A stretch of 64,000 bases of DNA, taken from assembly GCA_030620095.1 (NCBI GenBank), contig JAUTXW010000945.1, positions 475,001-539,000 of the forward strand, read 5' to 3'. The position numbers and the translations under genes were made by a program. Each line of letters begins with the position of its first letter. The first letter of the stretch is position 1. Positions 13,401 to 28,400 of this stretch are shown here, piece by piece. This DNA comes from Kuschelorhynchus macadamiae (taxonomy: Eukaryota > Arthropoda > Insecta > Coleoptera > Curculionidae). The notes beneath the pieces are model-generated. The model did no database searches. It saw nothing but the letters and a program-made list of their open reading frames with translations, and was not told the DNA's origin.

Positions 13401-16400
13401 ACGTAATACTGACCACTCAGTGAACAAACTATAAAACATATGCCAGCCAGACACATAGCAACTTTAATAATGCAAAAGTTAACTAGTTTATTTAGTTTTT
13501 AGATAACTTACCAAGCGAATGAGCATCCTGTCTACCCAACGAAGTACATCAGGGCTGTCATCAGTCTCTGCCCTATATACCGCCATCCTAGCCATTATAA
13601 CAGCTGCACATTCCTGATCAAACCCAGCGCTGATATGATGAATATTAGCTGTTGCATCTGCCCAGTTCCTTGCTATTGTTGTGACTCTTATACGTCTTTG
13701 ACCACTAGCATGCTAAAATAAAGAAACATCTATTGTATCGATCTCAACATTCATTCTTGTTTATAACTTTATTTTACATATATTATATTTCATATGGTTT
13801 ATTTATTTATTCAGTACAAGTGCATATGTAACAGAAGTTAGAATCTAAGGCAGAGATTTCAGTGGACTATACTGGATAAAAATGAATCCAGTGGTACATT
13901 GGTCTCGAGTCTTAGAGAACTCTGAAGTTTACCAGGATCCGTACTTGGTGCGCTTTTATTTTCTTTAATCTCGGTTCCTTTTCAAAAATTTAGAAACTTT
14001 CTACACTCATGCCAATATCTAAATCAGGTGATAAACTACAGACGTATTTCTTTGTTTTCACATATACCAAAGTTGTTCGATACAATTATCACTGATGAAA
14101 TTATTGAATCACTTAAATATTAATCTAGTGGAGCAACATGGTTTCCATCGCGGTTGCGACTACAAATATGGCGGTATCTCTCAGTAAGTCTCAAAGCTGT
14201 GACATTTAATTTGCACATGGATAACATAGTACTTAAGGGTTTTAGATTGATAGGCTTTATCAAATGACACACTAAGCATTTTACATAATAAAGCAATTGC
14301 TTGACTCTCTATCTCTTTGGTTCCCAGTGTTTTAAAGTACAGCTGTAGTATATGGATGGAGTCATTCATATCACTGTTACATCGACAAAATCGAAAAAGT
14401 TAAAAATAAATTTGCAAAATATCTTTTATTTAAAACTCAAAAAATAATGACATTCATTACATCAAAGTCAAAGTCAATATGCTTTATTGTATAAAGAACT
14501 GTATAAAAAACTAGAGGATATAGGATGTACAAATTAATAAAATATAAACATATAGAAACAGAATGTGGATACATAAATATTCAATTTAAACAAAAAGTAC
14601 AAGTAATAAAAAATAAAATTAAAAGTCCTCAAAAATACATTATATCCAGATAACAAACAAACCAGAAAGATCAAGGGACAAAGAATAAGTAAATACATAA
14701 AAAAAAATTTTTACAGTGTATATAATCAAAAAAATACAATTTATTTACAAAACAGCACAACAAATAAAAAATAGAATAAATAACTTTAACAAAGAACTAA
14801 TATAAATTAAATACTTAAGTCATCATTATAAAATTCATTCAAACTATAATATAGTTCCCACTGCCATAATATCTTTACACCCTTTCTAAACTTTTTTACA
14901 TTATATTCAATGCAGTATGGTCTTGGCAAGTGGTTGTAAATCTTTAAACTTTCATATATTATAGTTTTTGGTTAAAAAGCTTTTTGGTATTGGTAATCTT
15001 AGTTCACCTTCATACCTTGTATTATGGCTAAGTTTGACTAGATTTGTTTTATATTTTTTATGTATCATGATTACAGTTTCCATAATGAATACACAAAATA
15101 AAGTAAGCACCCTTTTTCTAATGAAAAGTGGCCTGCAGTTTTCTCTAGATTTTGCCCCACACAAATATCTAAGAGCTCTTTTCTGCAAAATAAAAATTGA
15201 GTGGATACGCTGATGAGCATTAAAACCCCAGAAACAAATGCCATATCTTAGATTAGATTCCACTAGGGCAAAGTATACTAACCTTGCTATGGAATGCCCC
15301 AAATTATTTGATACAATTCTTACCACATAACATGCTGATGAAAGTTTCTAATTCAAATTCAGAATATGGTCAGAAAACTTCAAATCTCTATCTATATAAA
15401 CCTTGCTACTTTTCTATTTTCGAGTATACAATTGCCTAAAGACAAGTTAGGTATTGCGTATTTAAAGGTCAGAATACTTGTTTTGCCAATATTAAGAGAG
15501 AAGCAGTTTCACACCTCTGCTTAATCTTGAGTAAATCTGTAGATACTTTGTGATGCAAGTCAATAACATTGCAATAACAATAACATGAAGTAAAGAAGAA
15601 AAGAAAGTGGACCAAGTATGGAGCCTTGTGGTACTCCATAAGTTATTAAATTAAATGGATTAGCTATACTCTGTTCACATTTGACAATCTGTGTTCTTCC
15701 TCAAAGGTATGATTTAAGCCAATTCTGAGAAACACCACTGAATCCATAAAGACAAAGTTTCCGCAGCAATATTTCGCAATTCACACAGTCGAAAGCCTTG
15801 GAAAAATCCAGTCGCAGCCACCTCACCCTCTTTCAACCCGAGGTATAGACCCTCAAGAAAAATTGCATCATTTGTATTATCTAAATTTTGGAAACTAAAC
15901 TGACAACTGTTCAATAATTTGTGCTTATTCAGAAAGTAAATAATACAATATTTAACAATTTTTTCTATTAATTTTGATAATGTGGGTAAGAGAATAGGTA
16001 GATAATTGACAGGATTTTGTAGGTCTCCACCCTTATATAGAGGTTTAACTAACGCCGTTTTCAGACTATCCAGAAACACACCTCTTTCAAATGAAATATT
16101 AATTATTGATACCAGTATATGCAAAACATTAACTGGAACTGCATGCCTAGTGCTACCAAAAAACACTATAGCTGAATCGACATAATTCAAAAGTAAACTG
16201 CCTTCTAAAATCATATTTGTGAGAGATCTAATGTAAAAAATAAAAAGTATCAGGCCTTATGCAGTGATTGCTGGGAAAGAAGGTTGGAACTGCTGAATAA
16301 TTACTGCGCCCTATAATAGCAGTTTATTCTATTACTTCGTCCTTGTCGTTTTTTCTTTAGACACACAGCTGTAGCCATTAAATTTTTTTTATAATTAATT

Positions 16401-19400
16401 TAAGTTGATTCACACTCGAGGTTTACACAATAATTCAATTGCTAATTTTTGACTATTGATATGCTCTACTAAATGTTGATTTAACCTCCAAACTGCTTTC
16501 CAGATTTACTTTTAAGACTTCACATTCGATCTTCAAGTTTACACATATATTTCTCACACTTCTTAACTGTCATGGAACACTCCATGATTATTTTCAGCAC
16601 TTTGTTTAAGAACTTACAGTACTTTCATAGCCTGTTGGTAACTTTTATTCACTACGAGTGGTAAACCATAGCTGAAAATGTGTACACCATAATTCCACTT
16701 TCTACTAGGTAAATCCACTTTTTTACCTGGTAATTCCACTCATTTGTACACTATAATTCCACCTGTAGTTTGCCCCTCAATTCACTATAAGTTCAATTAA
16801 TTCTGACATTTTTAACTTATCTATATCCACTAATAACAAATTACAATGCTCGGTCGCCATTTTGATTTCAGAGGGTAACATATTTTGAGCATGATTCTAA
16901 AGTAAGTCTGAAAAGGGTATAAATGTTGTTTTGTTTTGAGATGTTGATCCAACTTCTTAGCTGATACTATTAAGCTAATTGAATGATCAGTTATTTCATC
17001 AGATTTGGAATATGCAACTGTAACTGGGTCTCATTTTTTGAGGCATGTGGAGATATATTAAAGAGGGTTCAACATATGTTTTTAAGATTTCCTGTACCTA
17101 AGTTTAACTTCAAAATGATTAACTCCTATTTTTTCTATTGAAATTTATTAATGGGCTGTTGAATTATCCTCAACTATTAGCACTTATAATATTAATAATA
17201 TTATTGCAAATCACATCTATTATATACTATAGTGTAAGCTTGTTGCCTAAAGTCAGATAAGGTGCAATTAAGAATTCAAACTTTGTGTCTAAAAAATTGA
17301 ACTTGAGAAAAATACTTCAAGAGCTCTGTCTTGGATGAGTAAATATCCTAGTGTCTTGAGTCGAAAAAGATGGTGAAGAAATCTGTTTGATAAAAGTTTC
17401 TATTAGGAACATCCAGATTTATGAAGTGCAACAGTCTTTAGGTTTAATTATTACACTTTACTATTATTAAAAATGAGCCAACGTAAAAGTTTGTAAAATA
17501 AAATACACAACTAACCATACCAGCCACACATATTACTTTCTAACTTACTAGCAAACATTACGAACGTAAGCAGTGCAAATTTGTTAGAATCTTGCACGTC
17601 GGCGCCTTGCTTTTACTACTGATATTCTGTAATACATTATAACAGAAATAAAAAAATTTCTAGGTACCATCAACATCTGTTCACCATATAATTTAATGAC
17701 TGTGTATACTAACCTGATATTGAGTAATAAATTGTATACATCCTCTACCACCTTGGGGAATAGGGGCAGAGTGCTGATTAACTACTTCAAAAAATAAGGC
17801 TATTGTTGTACTTGGATTAAACGTGCACATTTTCCATTGTACAGTGTTTCCCATTCCTATTTCTGTATCAGCAACTAGAGGGCTTTTAACATTTAGAGAT
17901 ACGCATGAACCTATACCACCTTGCACTACAAAAAAAAGATTAAACTATATTATTTAAAGTTATGTGACTATGCTTCTACTTATATGACTAAAAATGTCTA
18001 TAGAAAAGTACCTATTTCTCCTTTGATAAACGACAAAAACTCTTTAAGTAGCAGTTTATAACGATTTAATATTTTATTTAGATATATTTAGTTAAATTAG
18101 GGAGAATGTAATCAAGAAACTTACTTTTTTGTACTCTTACCTTTCAATTCTCTAGAGCATTTTACCTCTAATGTGCCATTAAAAGCCATCTTCAGCTGAC
18201 TATTCTGGTCTTTTGCAAACACTCTCTGGAAAGTCTGTTTAAAAAGTGAAGAATTAAATGAATCTCCCATCACCATGTGACCTCTGAAAGAAACACAGAA
18301 ACTATTCAAACTAGTTTCAAGGAATAAATAATAAGCATTATTTGAAAAAAAAATCTGGTTCAAAATTTTATATCTGAGCTAAATATTTGGTAAAGTAATA
18401 TAAAAAAACGAAGTATATAAAATATAATCTAATGCAATATCCTGGAAATGTGTATTGCTTAGCTACTTGAGAGTGTACTAGCTATGATAAAATCACTTAC
18501 CCTGTAGAGTTACAACACTGTTTCATTTCCATAAGACCAGTTTGATCCAAAGCACAAGAATAAATATCTAGACAATGACCATTAGTAGCTGCTCTCATGG
18601 CTAAACTGTCATAATGTTTAATAGCTTTTTTCATGTATTTAGCATTATCTTTGTGGATGTCATGGTGAGACCTGTAATACAATTAATTAATTTTAATTGG
18701 TTAATTTCTTATTAAGGTTAACATCAAACAATCAATAAATTGTTAGAATGGTATACATAACAAATGTAAAGTATTAAACAATTTCGCATATTATATTTTC
18801 AATAGGAAAAAATTTCTGTACATTTTGGTAATAGACTTTAAGTTCTTTTGAAATATTGATAAATCAGTGTCAATATGATTCAGCAGCTCGGCCACCTAGG
18901 TCGACTTAAGTGAATGGTGGTGAAAAATCTGACAGAGGCCTAAATTATATTGTTCAACTGAATGTAAATTGAAGCACATATATTAAGGATCATTTCTATA
19001 ATATTGTAACCGCGGCAAAAATAAGCGACTAAAAAAAACGTAAGTTGTGTTTATGAGAAAGTATATTTTTTATACAAATTTGAAATGCGTCTGTGGGTGG
19101 TAGCAGCCCCTCTGCCCTTCCCCCTCTAGCAACTATTACTACTACTACACTAGCTCCACCAGTGCTTACTTACCCTAAGGCGCCAAAGCCTTATAATAAT
19201 AATATTAATAACAATTATTATTATTATAACCAATGGTTTCTAAAATATACAAACGCGATGTATATGACACGTGGAACTCTCTTTTTTGTCGGTTCATCAT
19301 CATCAATTTTTTTGTTAAATATGGACCTGGAGTTTAAAGCCAAAGCTTATAATTACTTAAAACCTACCATGTATTACCAGTGTTAATTTATTTTATGTTG

Positions 19401-22400
19401 AATTACCACATACGTGTTTCATCTAGCACATGAAAAAATCTTAATTCCAATCCACTTTTTTAAAATTCAGTCGAAATATATTAAGAACCACATTCCAAAA
19501 AAATACAGTGAAATATACTCACAGTGAAATATACTTAAATAAAAACTAATGTTTAAACTCCCATATTTTTTACTATGTTATCCTAGATAGATCAGTGCTA
19601 TTCAATTTTTTTTCATTACAATAATCGGTAAATATCTTTTAAGATACCGCGGACCGGCAAAACGAAATATATTCAAAACACAAATTTCGTGTATCTGGCG
19701 ACTAGTATGACCTGAAAGCTCCAGTTTCCCAGCACAATTAATGATTCCCAGGACTTATTTAAAAAATATGTCGTATAAGGATTATGATTACAAAAACTAA
19801 ATAAAAATCTTAAGTTTCGTTAGGAACGAGATCAATCAGCATACTTCGCGAGTCCACTAGTATTTCATTCAATAATTATAATTCAGATATCATCAGCTGT
19901 TTTGTGGATCTATATACAAAAGTGCGTTCTTGCATGCATGAAAGTGTTATAATCTAAAAGATCAGAAAATACCAAATAATTACATTAAATTAGCCAGATG
20001 TGTTAGAATAGAAGCTAATTAGCCCCATTGCGCATCTACGCTTAATTTTAAATTATTGCATGCTGATACATTCAGGATTTAAACATAATGCTGCAAGCAA
20101 TCTGTCCACGACGTTTGGTATCAGAATTTATGTTTATCACTCTGATAAAAGCGGTAGTTAACTCTGGCGACATTCTCGTTACAGAAAGACTTTCTTGCAT
20201 GGATGCATTCATACAGCTACACAAACATTAAAAACCTACATAACATTTTTGGATCTTGTATAGCTACTTATTACATTAAAAACTTTAGATCGATTTGCTA
20301 ATATTCCCCGAGAATAGATAATTCTTTGAAATTCTCCTCATATTAATTGTGCACACATAAGCTCAGAACTATTATATTACTTACATCTGTCGAACGTGCA
20401 ACGAAAATTAATATTCCAATTTCACTTTCACCAAGTTATTTTTCGAAATTCTTATCATTAATTCTTTGGGTTAGAATATGCTTGTACTGTGGAAACTTTT
20501 GCACCTTTTTTCACTGCCGTCTCACCTAATATATACAATCAGGAGTCGGTACAAATACTTCATATATTAGTCCGAACGATGCACATAGGTCATTTTATTT
20601 GTTTTAGGAATTAATAAATCGAAAAAAAGAATGTTGATAAAAATGTTTGTTTGTATTTCATCTTGCGCGATATTAAATTTTTCTCTTAACAGAGGTGGCC
20701 AAGGCGAAAAAGATAACTATATTTAGAAAGGTTTATAATTCAAGATTTGTACAGATATATTTTAAACAGATATTTCTCAGGCAAATTCCCCGAGGAAAAA
20801 ACCCATCTGTTTTGCGATTTGGTATGAATACGCTGAATTTAAAGTACTCTGATGGCGACGATGAGTATAACAGAACAGTGGAAAAGGTTAGAAATTTCAA
20901 TTCCTCTTTAGCAAAAATGTGGATGAAACAGTGTATACGTACACGCACAATATTCAAAAAAAGACTCCATGAGGGGTTGAAAGACTCGGTTGTATTTTAT
21001 TTATCAAATTCAGTCAACAACAGCTCGGGACAAGCAAAGCTTTTCACATATCTTGACAATCAATTGAAGAAGCAAAGAATAATGCCATTGTTAGAACAAT
21101 ATTCCACCACAGATATTAAATTTGTTGCTAGAAAGTCTTGAGTTTTCCAGTCAAACAAATGCATCGAAAATAATTCAAGAAGTTTCGGAACATTCACCCG
21201 AAAGAGCCGCAAAAATCAAAAGGGCAATAAACAGCTCCACCGTGAAGCCTATCAAGTGTATCCCGGAAGAAGATTGATGCACGCTTAACTAAAAATTCTT
21301 ATAGTTTAATGCAAAGGGGGCTAAAAAGGAATATTATCCGAATGAAAATAGCGTCGTGATAAAGAAAGTGTCGGCTGAGGTAAGCCTACAGCCACTAGTT
21401 AACCATACCGCTCAAATATTCGTGGAAACACAGATGGATATTTCCTAAAATATTTTCTCAAATTCAAAATGTATAAATGGGATTGTGATGAGAGCGTAGG
21501 ACACTCCACTTTTAAGCAGCAGTTTAGCACTGACAACAACCAAACAAAAACAGATATTTATTTATTTTCTATTTGCATCATTCCACAGCAAATCACTATG
21601 AAGAATAAAAGCAAAATCCTCGTACACCATTCACGAGATTCTGCAGACCAATTAAATTGATTTTTGATAAAGAAATACCCGAAATATGAAATATAGAAAA
21701 GCAGACACAAAACACTGAAATAACGTGTTTTAAAAGTTTAATGGCTCTCGTATTAGGCCTTATAAAATCAATGATAAGCAATAATATACACCTGCTTTTT
21801 TATTTGGCAGTTTGAATTACCATAGACAAAAAGTAAAAATACGCGTTTCATTCATTGTCAAACAAAACCAATTATCCTGTCGCTGATTTTTGTCGTAGTA
21901 AAACCTGAGTAAAAGCGTTTTTAATGGATTCTTCAGACGAAGATTTGCCAGAGTCAGTGTTAGAAGCAGCTAGAACTGCAAACTTCAATCTTCTACCATC
22001 AAAATCCCGTCATAGGTATGAGTAAGAATATATTTTGTTTAAAATCTGGTGTGAAACTAAAGGCATGAAAACAAACACTGTTGTATTTTAGACCAAAGGC
22101 GAAAATTTTTTCAAAAGAGGAAATTTCTAAATTTATAAATGAAGCGCCTGACCAAATTTATCTCCATATTAAAGTAGCTACTATATTTGCTTTGGCGGGC
22201 GCATGTCGCCGAAAAGAACTAACAAAAATGTTATTGGATCATATTGAAGACAAACGAAATATTTTATTAATAAATATTCCAGACACAAAAAATTACCCTT
22301 CTAGAAGCTTTGTACTGTCTGATGAAGCTGAAAAGGGAGAAGATTTAAAATTGATCAGAAAATATTCGATTTTAGGAAAGCCAGAAACCCCACATAGGCG

Positions 22401-25400
22401 TTTTTTTGTAAACTACAAGAAAGGAGCTTGCACACAATGCATCGGAATAAACACCTTTGGAAAAATGCCATCAAATATTGCAGCTTATCTGAAGCTCCCA
22501 AATCCTGAAATATATATAGGCCACATTTTCCGAGGTTCAGGCGCCACAATGCTTGATGATTCTGGAGAAGGAATAACAAATATCAAACGCCTCGGAGGTT
22601 GGAAATCTTCAACCGTGGCAGAACTGGTCACCAACTTTCACTGGTGCAGTCTACGAAATCGACCTCTTCCAACCAAAAAGTTACTCCCCGGCGACGGTTA
22701 CAACAATAAATACTCGTGAAAGAGAACTGGAAAATCCAAACCCAACCTACAAGTCCCCGAGTTCCTTGGAAAAAAATCTAGCTTCTGCAATTAATTCACA
22801 AAATGCTACAAACTGCACGTTTACTATTCATGTTGTTAATAATAATTAATTTGTGATTATGTCTTTGATATAAATAAACTATTCTTTTTAACTTTTGGGT
22901 TTTTCCGCACGCTTGTAGAAAAAATAGTGTACCTTACACGTGCGTAAAGTGACTTTTCCGTACGGGATTAATGCTACGCGTCGTTCGGCCAACTTCAATT
23001 GCGTACGGAAAAGTAGCACTTTCCGCACTCTACTACTATAAATATGCGCTGCAACTCCGAGAGTCATGAACGATCTGGATAAAGTGATGGTTTTCTTGCA
23101 AATGAAAACTTGTATGATTATGGGATCTCCACATTATATGCTTGGATAAGATGCCTAGAATGCTGCCTACATATTTCTTATTAGTACATTTATACTAGAC
23201 TTATAATAGCCGAATAGAAAAAAAAATTATAAAGTGTTGCCATTTGGAGATTATACACACCAAAGGGAGAGTTTTCAAAATTAAAAGAGTTCCCAAGATA
23301 GTTAACCACCCTTAATGCGCACTGCGGTGGTTTTTGGCGTTTTTCTCCGAAACCATTAATCACACACAAAATTGTATTCTTGTATGTTCAAGAAATTTTC
23401 TAAAAAAAAAAACTCTTTTTTGCGTATTTCGTTTTATTCAATGTATTTCGAGAAACACCCGATTAAAAAAAGGGGTAAAAACGAATACAGGTTTGTTTGG
23501 TATTTGTTGTTGTTTGTTTACTGTTCGCTTCTTGGAAATTCTGTTCATTTGGGTAGTGTTTATATATAAATTGTGTTCTATGTGAATAAAGTTGTTTATT
23601 GAAACTTTGGATACCTGCAAAAATGAAGACAGGATACTAGAGAGCAGGAAGCGGGCGAAAAATACATCGGAAATATCGTTTATTTTGTTTTATATTCAGA
23701 GGTTATTGTGTTGGTCAAAATTGTACAAAAATAGTACAATCAATTGTCTATGACGTCATATGGGGGATGAATGTTATCAGTGATTTAGATGTTTAATCAC
23801 TATACAGAAACTGAATCTGAAGAGCCTATGTTGTGATCCTGAATTGAGTAGGGTTCACCTGGGCATTCAGATTGTTTAGAATTTTAAATGACCCATCTGT
23901 GAATGTAAACGATTTTCGGTCACAAAAGCAAGAAAATACTCAAACAATTACAAAGGGACACATAACCATGAATCAAAAATGAGATTGACTCCTGCAGCAT
24001 TTCACAGTCTATCTTTCCACTGACTAGTTCGTGTAGAAAAACAAGAAGTGCACCTAATATATGTTTAGATATAATCTCCATTTTCAAATGTTGTGAAACA
24101 AAAAACCAAAGAAATTGGATATAAAGTGTAATAAGTTGCCTTGAAAGGATGAAAAATTATACAATTTTAGGAAAGAACACACTTTACTGTTCAGAAGATT
24201 GCTTGAGGAAGGATGAAGATCTTGAGTTGGGGACTCTTAGGAACTTAGTCAAGGAACTTAAAGTTGAATTTGATCAAAAGAATGAGTATATTAAGAGAAC
24301 AAAGAAAACTTCTGTTGCTTTTGAGACTGATGCTCTTAAAATTGGAGATAGATATCTACGTAAAATTTATGACTTGAAAAATACCATCAACAATTTAAAT
24401 ATGCAAATAAAAGCAGATGACACTGAATCTCCAACAGAATACCAAAACGAAATCAAAAATAGTTGCACTGTCATCATCGATATCAAGTCTTCCCAAACTA
24501 CTGCAATATGAGTATTCAAACTTCAACTTGTAGAACAGTCAGAAAACTAAACCTGATAGAAGCAAAAAAACAGCCTGAACCAGCTTTGACGTCTTCTAAC
24601 ACTAACAATATTAGCAAACATAGTACCCCCAGGAAGTCCAAGAGAGGAAGGAAAAATATTAACAAGCCAACCCACCATGAAACTGATGTGGCCGAAAATA
24701 AGGAAGATCAAGCTGGTAGATATGTTAGAATCACAGGCAACCATGAGCAACCTATCACGGTGGACAGTGATAACTCTTGTTGCATAATGGATGTTCCTGA
24801 CCCTGCACCTACAATCAATACAATCACAATGAAAACAAACTGAACGATAACAAGAAGGTCATACCTCAAGTAGTGATACCTCAATCAAGACCCACTAGAC
24901 CTAGATTTTACTGCTCAGTAACTTGGGAATAAAAGGATGTAGCAGCCGAACTTAAAAAACTCACTAACCGTATGTTTGATATGAACTGTCAAATGTTGGA
25001 ATGTGCTCTCCTTCAAGATCTTATTCATGAAGCAAACTTGTATGCAAAGGAATTTACAAAGAATGAATTCATTATATTGTTTTTTGACCACAGCAACATA
25101 AAGATATGTCAGGGAATTGACTACAAACAACCTGACGATTTTCTCTTTTTGGCATTAAAGACTAACATTATCTTTGTTGGAACTCCTTATCATCCTTATA
25201 ACAATGTGTGGTAAATATCAAAATTTATGAATTTAATCACGTTTGCAGTTTACAGTTCTTGTCGAGATGTACCATTTTTTGACTCAGATAATCTAAAAGA
25301 ATCCCTAAACCAAGAATTTTCTTACTATGAAAAAGCCGAAATTATTCAGTGGATTAGCTCGAAATTTATAGTTTCTAGATGACATAACACAGGATCTTGC

Positions 25401-28400
25401 AAAAGGCTAGCAGCACTATCTGGAAACGAGGAGCATTCTGCAGTTACTGAGGTTTTAAAGTCCACTCGAACCACTGTCACTTTTTTAGGGAAAACATTAA
25501 CTCAAAACAACCCAAAAAACTAGTCAAACAGTCAATTAGCACACAAGTAAGAACTTACATCCCACTCGTAGCTACACCAAATGAATATGACAATCCTAGA
25601 AAACCCGCTAAAGGGGGCATATGCCAACCTGACTCTTGAGTATTAAAGCTAGGGCATATTAACATCCACTCATTGAGTCATTGCTTTGACTTGTCAGAAA
25701 CCTGGCTAAATAATTCCATACTTTCTAAATATTTAGCAATATCAGGATACCTGCTGACATGGTCTGATAGAGGTCATTGAAGGGGCTGAGGCTTGGCCAC
25801 CTATGTAAAATCCCAAATAACTTTAAAAACGCTGGAAGTTGGTCCACATCATAAATTAGAGCAGCTTTGGATATCCATTAACTAGGACAAAACAAAAATC
25901 GCCTTGGGTGTCCCCTACAGGCCGCCGAGCGCATCTTCTGCCTGTTTACTGGCGCTTAATGAAGTTTTGAATGTTTTATTCCTGGAACATGACCATATCA
26001 TAATCATGGGAGACCTTAACATAGACATTCTGAAAACTGAGGTCTCTGCCTATCACCAGCTCAGCCAAATTCTTAATACTTACACTTTGGAACAGATTAA
26101 AAGGGAATCGACAAGAATAACTAAATCTTCTTCTACACTCATCGATATTATCTGCCTTAGTAGCCCCCATAATCTTGTGAAATGTGGAACACACGACTTT
26201 GGGCAGCTGTCTGACCATAAGTTGATGTTTTGTGAAGCGAGATATTCAACGCCAATCTCAAGCTCGAGAACTGTAACTTATAGGGATTATAGCCTTCCGA
26301 ATTATCTGACTTTGACCTAAGTGCAAAATCTATCAATTGGAATGTTATTATGTTATACTATTTTGTCATTGTTCGACCTGCATGCCCCCCAGAAGACGTT
26401 CAAGGTAAAGTATAAGTCGAAATCTTACATCACTTCAATCATAAAAGAGATGAGCAACTTGAAGAAGGATACCTTCTGAAATTCTCAGTACTAAACAACC
26501 CTCCCACTTGACACTCTATAAGAATTTCAGAAATTATCTATCAATGGCAGTAAGAAATGAGAAAAACGCTTATATGAAACAGCAAATTGAAAAGAGTAGA
26601 GATAATCCTAGAAACCTTTAGCAGTTCTTTGATGACTTGAATGTACATTCGAGAACCAAAGCTACCATTGCAGATGAAATTCGATGCCCATCTAAGATAA
26701 ATAACTTTTTCGTAAGCACTGAGGACGGTGTCGTAAGCGGAGAGACCTCTAGTTGTTTTTCACACAACAAATTCTCGAACAATACTTTTTTTCTCTGATG
26801 CATGTCGCAGACTGAAGTAATGGAGTCGCTGAACAGTCTATCCTCTAAGGCTTATAGCTGTAACCGCAAAATGCTGAGGTTGTGCTTGGCTTAATGCATA
26901 AAAGCCCTAACTCACCTTTTTAACTACTTCATAGAAAATGGTATAATTCCCAAGATTTGGAAACATGCAACTATCATCCCACTCCCTAAGGTATCTATTG
27001 CTAGGAAACTGAAAGAATTGAGGACCATTAGCATAATCCCTGTAACAGTGAATCGAGGACCGTTAGCATAATCCCTGTAACAGTGAAAGTGCTGGAAAAG
27101 CTGGTACATTGCCAAATATCTGCATTTCTTGAACAACACCTAACTATCCCTACCACTCAATCTGGCTTTAGAAAGGAGCACAGCACATCAACTGCCCTCC
27201 TTAAAATCCAATGGGACCTGGCACAGAACATTGATCAAGGATTAACAACTTTATTGGTTCTTCTGGATTTCAGCAAGGCTTTTGACCTGGTGGACCATCA
27301 TCTGCTGCTATCTAAACTTGGGTACTATGGATTTGACCAGCGAGCTGTGAAATGGTTTGAGGCATATCTTAATGAACGCATGCAGGCCGTGAAAATTGAT
27401 GGAGTAACCAATGAATACCAACTCGTAAAAAGGGGTGTACCCCAGGGCAGTATTTTGGCACCAATTCTCTTTATTATCTTTGTTTCGGACCTACACCGCA
27501 TCCAGCTTGAGGGACATTGCGAACTATACCAGTATGCAGACGATACCCAAATCTACACTGCGTGTAATCCTTCACCTCCTGATACAGCAACATCCATCCT
27601 GAACACCAACCTCTTGAAAATAAGTAACTGGTCCAAACAAAATGGTCTCCGGGTGAACCCCGACAAGTCAGTTGCAATATGTTGCTGCCTGTCCGAAGCA
27701 GTTAACCGGCCATCATTAGCATTAGTATATGTGATTCCAAACTAACTTTTGAAAAAACTGCTAGGAACTTGGGCGTGATTCTGGATAGGAAACTCTCATT
27801 TTAATCCCAAATTTTGAAGAAGGTAGGACTAGTCTATTCTAAATTGAAGTCGTTCTACAAATTCAAACACTCCCTCTCGAACACTGAAGTGGAATCTAGA
27901 CAATTCACTTGTTCTATGTCATATAGATTACTGTTGTGTGGTCTATTATACTTTTTTAACTAAGAACCTTAAGAATAAGCTGCAGAGGCTCCAGAACTGT
28001 TGCCTGAGGTTCGCTTTCAATATAGACCAGAGAGAACATGTGACACCTCACTACAACTCCCACTCTATTTTGAAAATTGAGCTTAGATTTGCTCTGTACA
28101 TGTGCAAGCTATTATATAACATAATGCATACTGAAAGACCTCTGTATCTTTTTAGTCTCTTCTCTAAAAGATCTGACTCAAACATGCTAAACTGCTCCTT
28201 CTGGTATATTGGTGTCAAATTCCTCAATAAGTTCCTGGTACCAAATCAGAGTGCCACCTCAGTTAACAGTTTTGGTAGACAACTGAAGAAACATTTATTG
28301 AAATTACAGGGAAATAGCAGTCCATTGCTTTAACATGTTTGTTGTTTTTTTTTGCATAATCTGTTTGACTATTGTATAGCTTTTTGTCTTTTCACTTTTA

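Noticed and set aside
19593..20517. Possible right end of the hAT relic at 20,517 (CACTG)
   Set aside because: The 8 bases outside do not match those left of 19,593, and the inner sequence does not pair with the left end.
22016..22091. Putative 76-bp intron in the Crypton-like gene
   Set aside because: Its translation continues the recombinase core domain around a stop, so I read it as decayed coding sequence rather than an intron.
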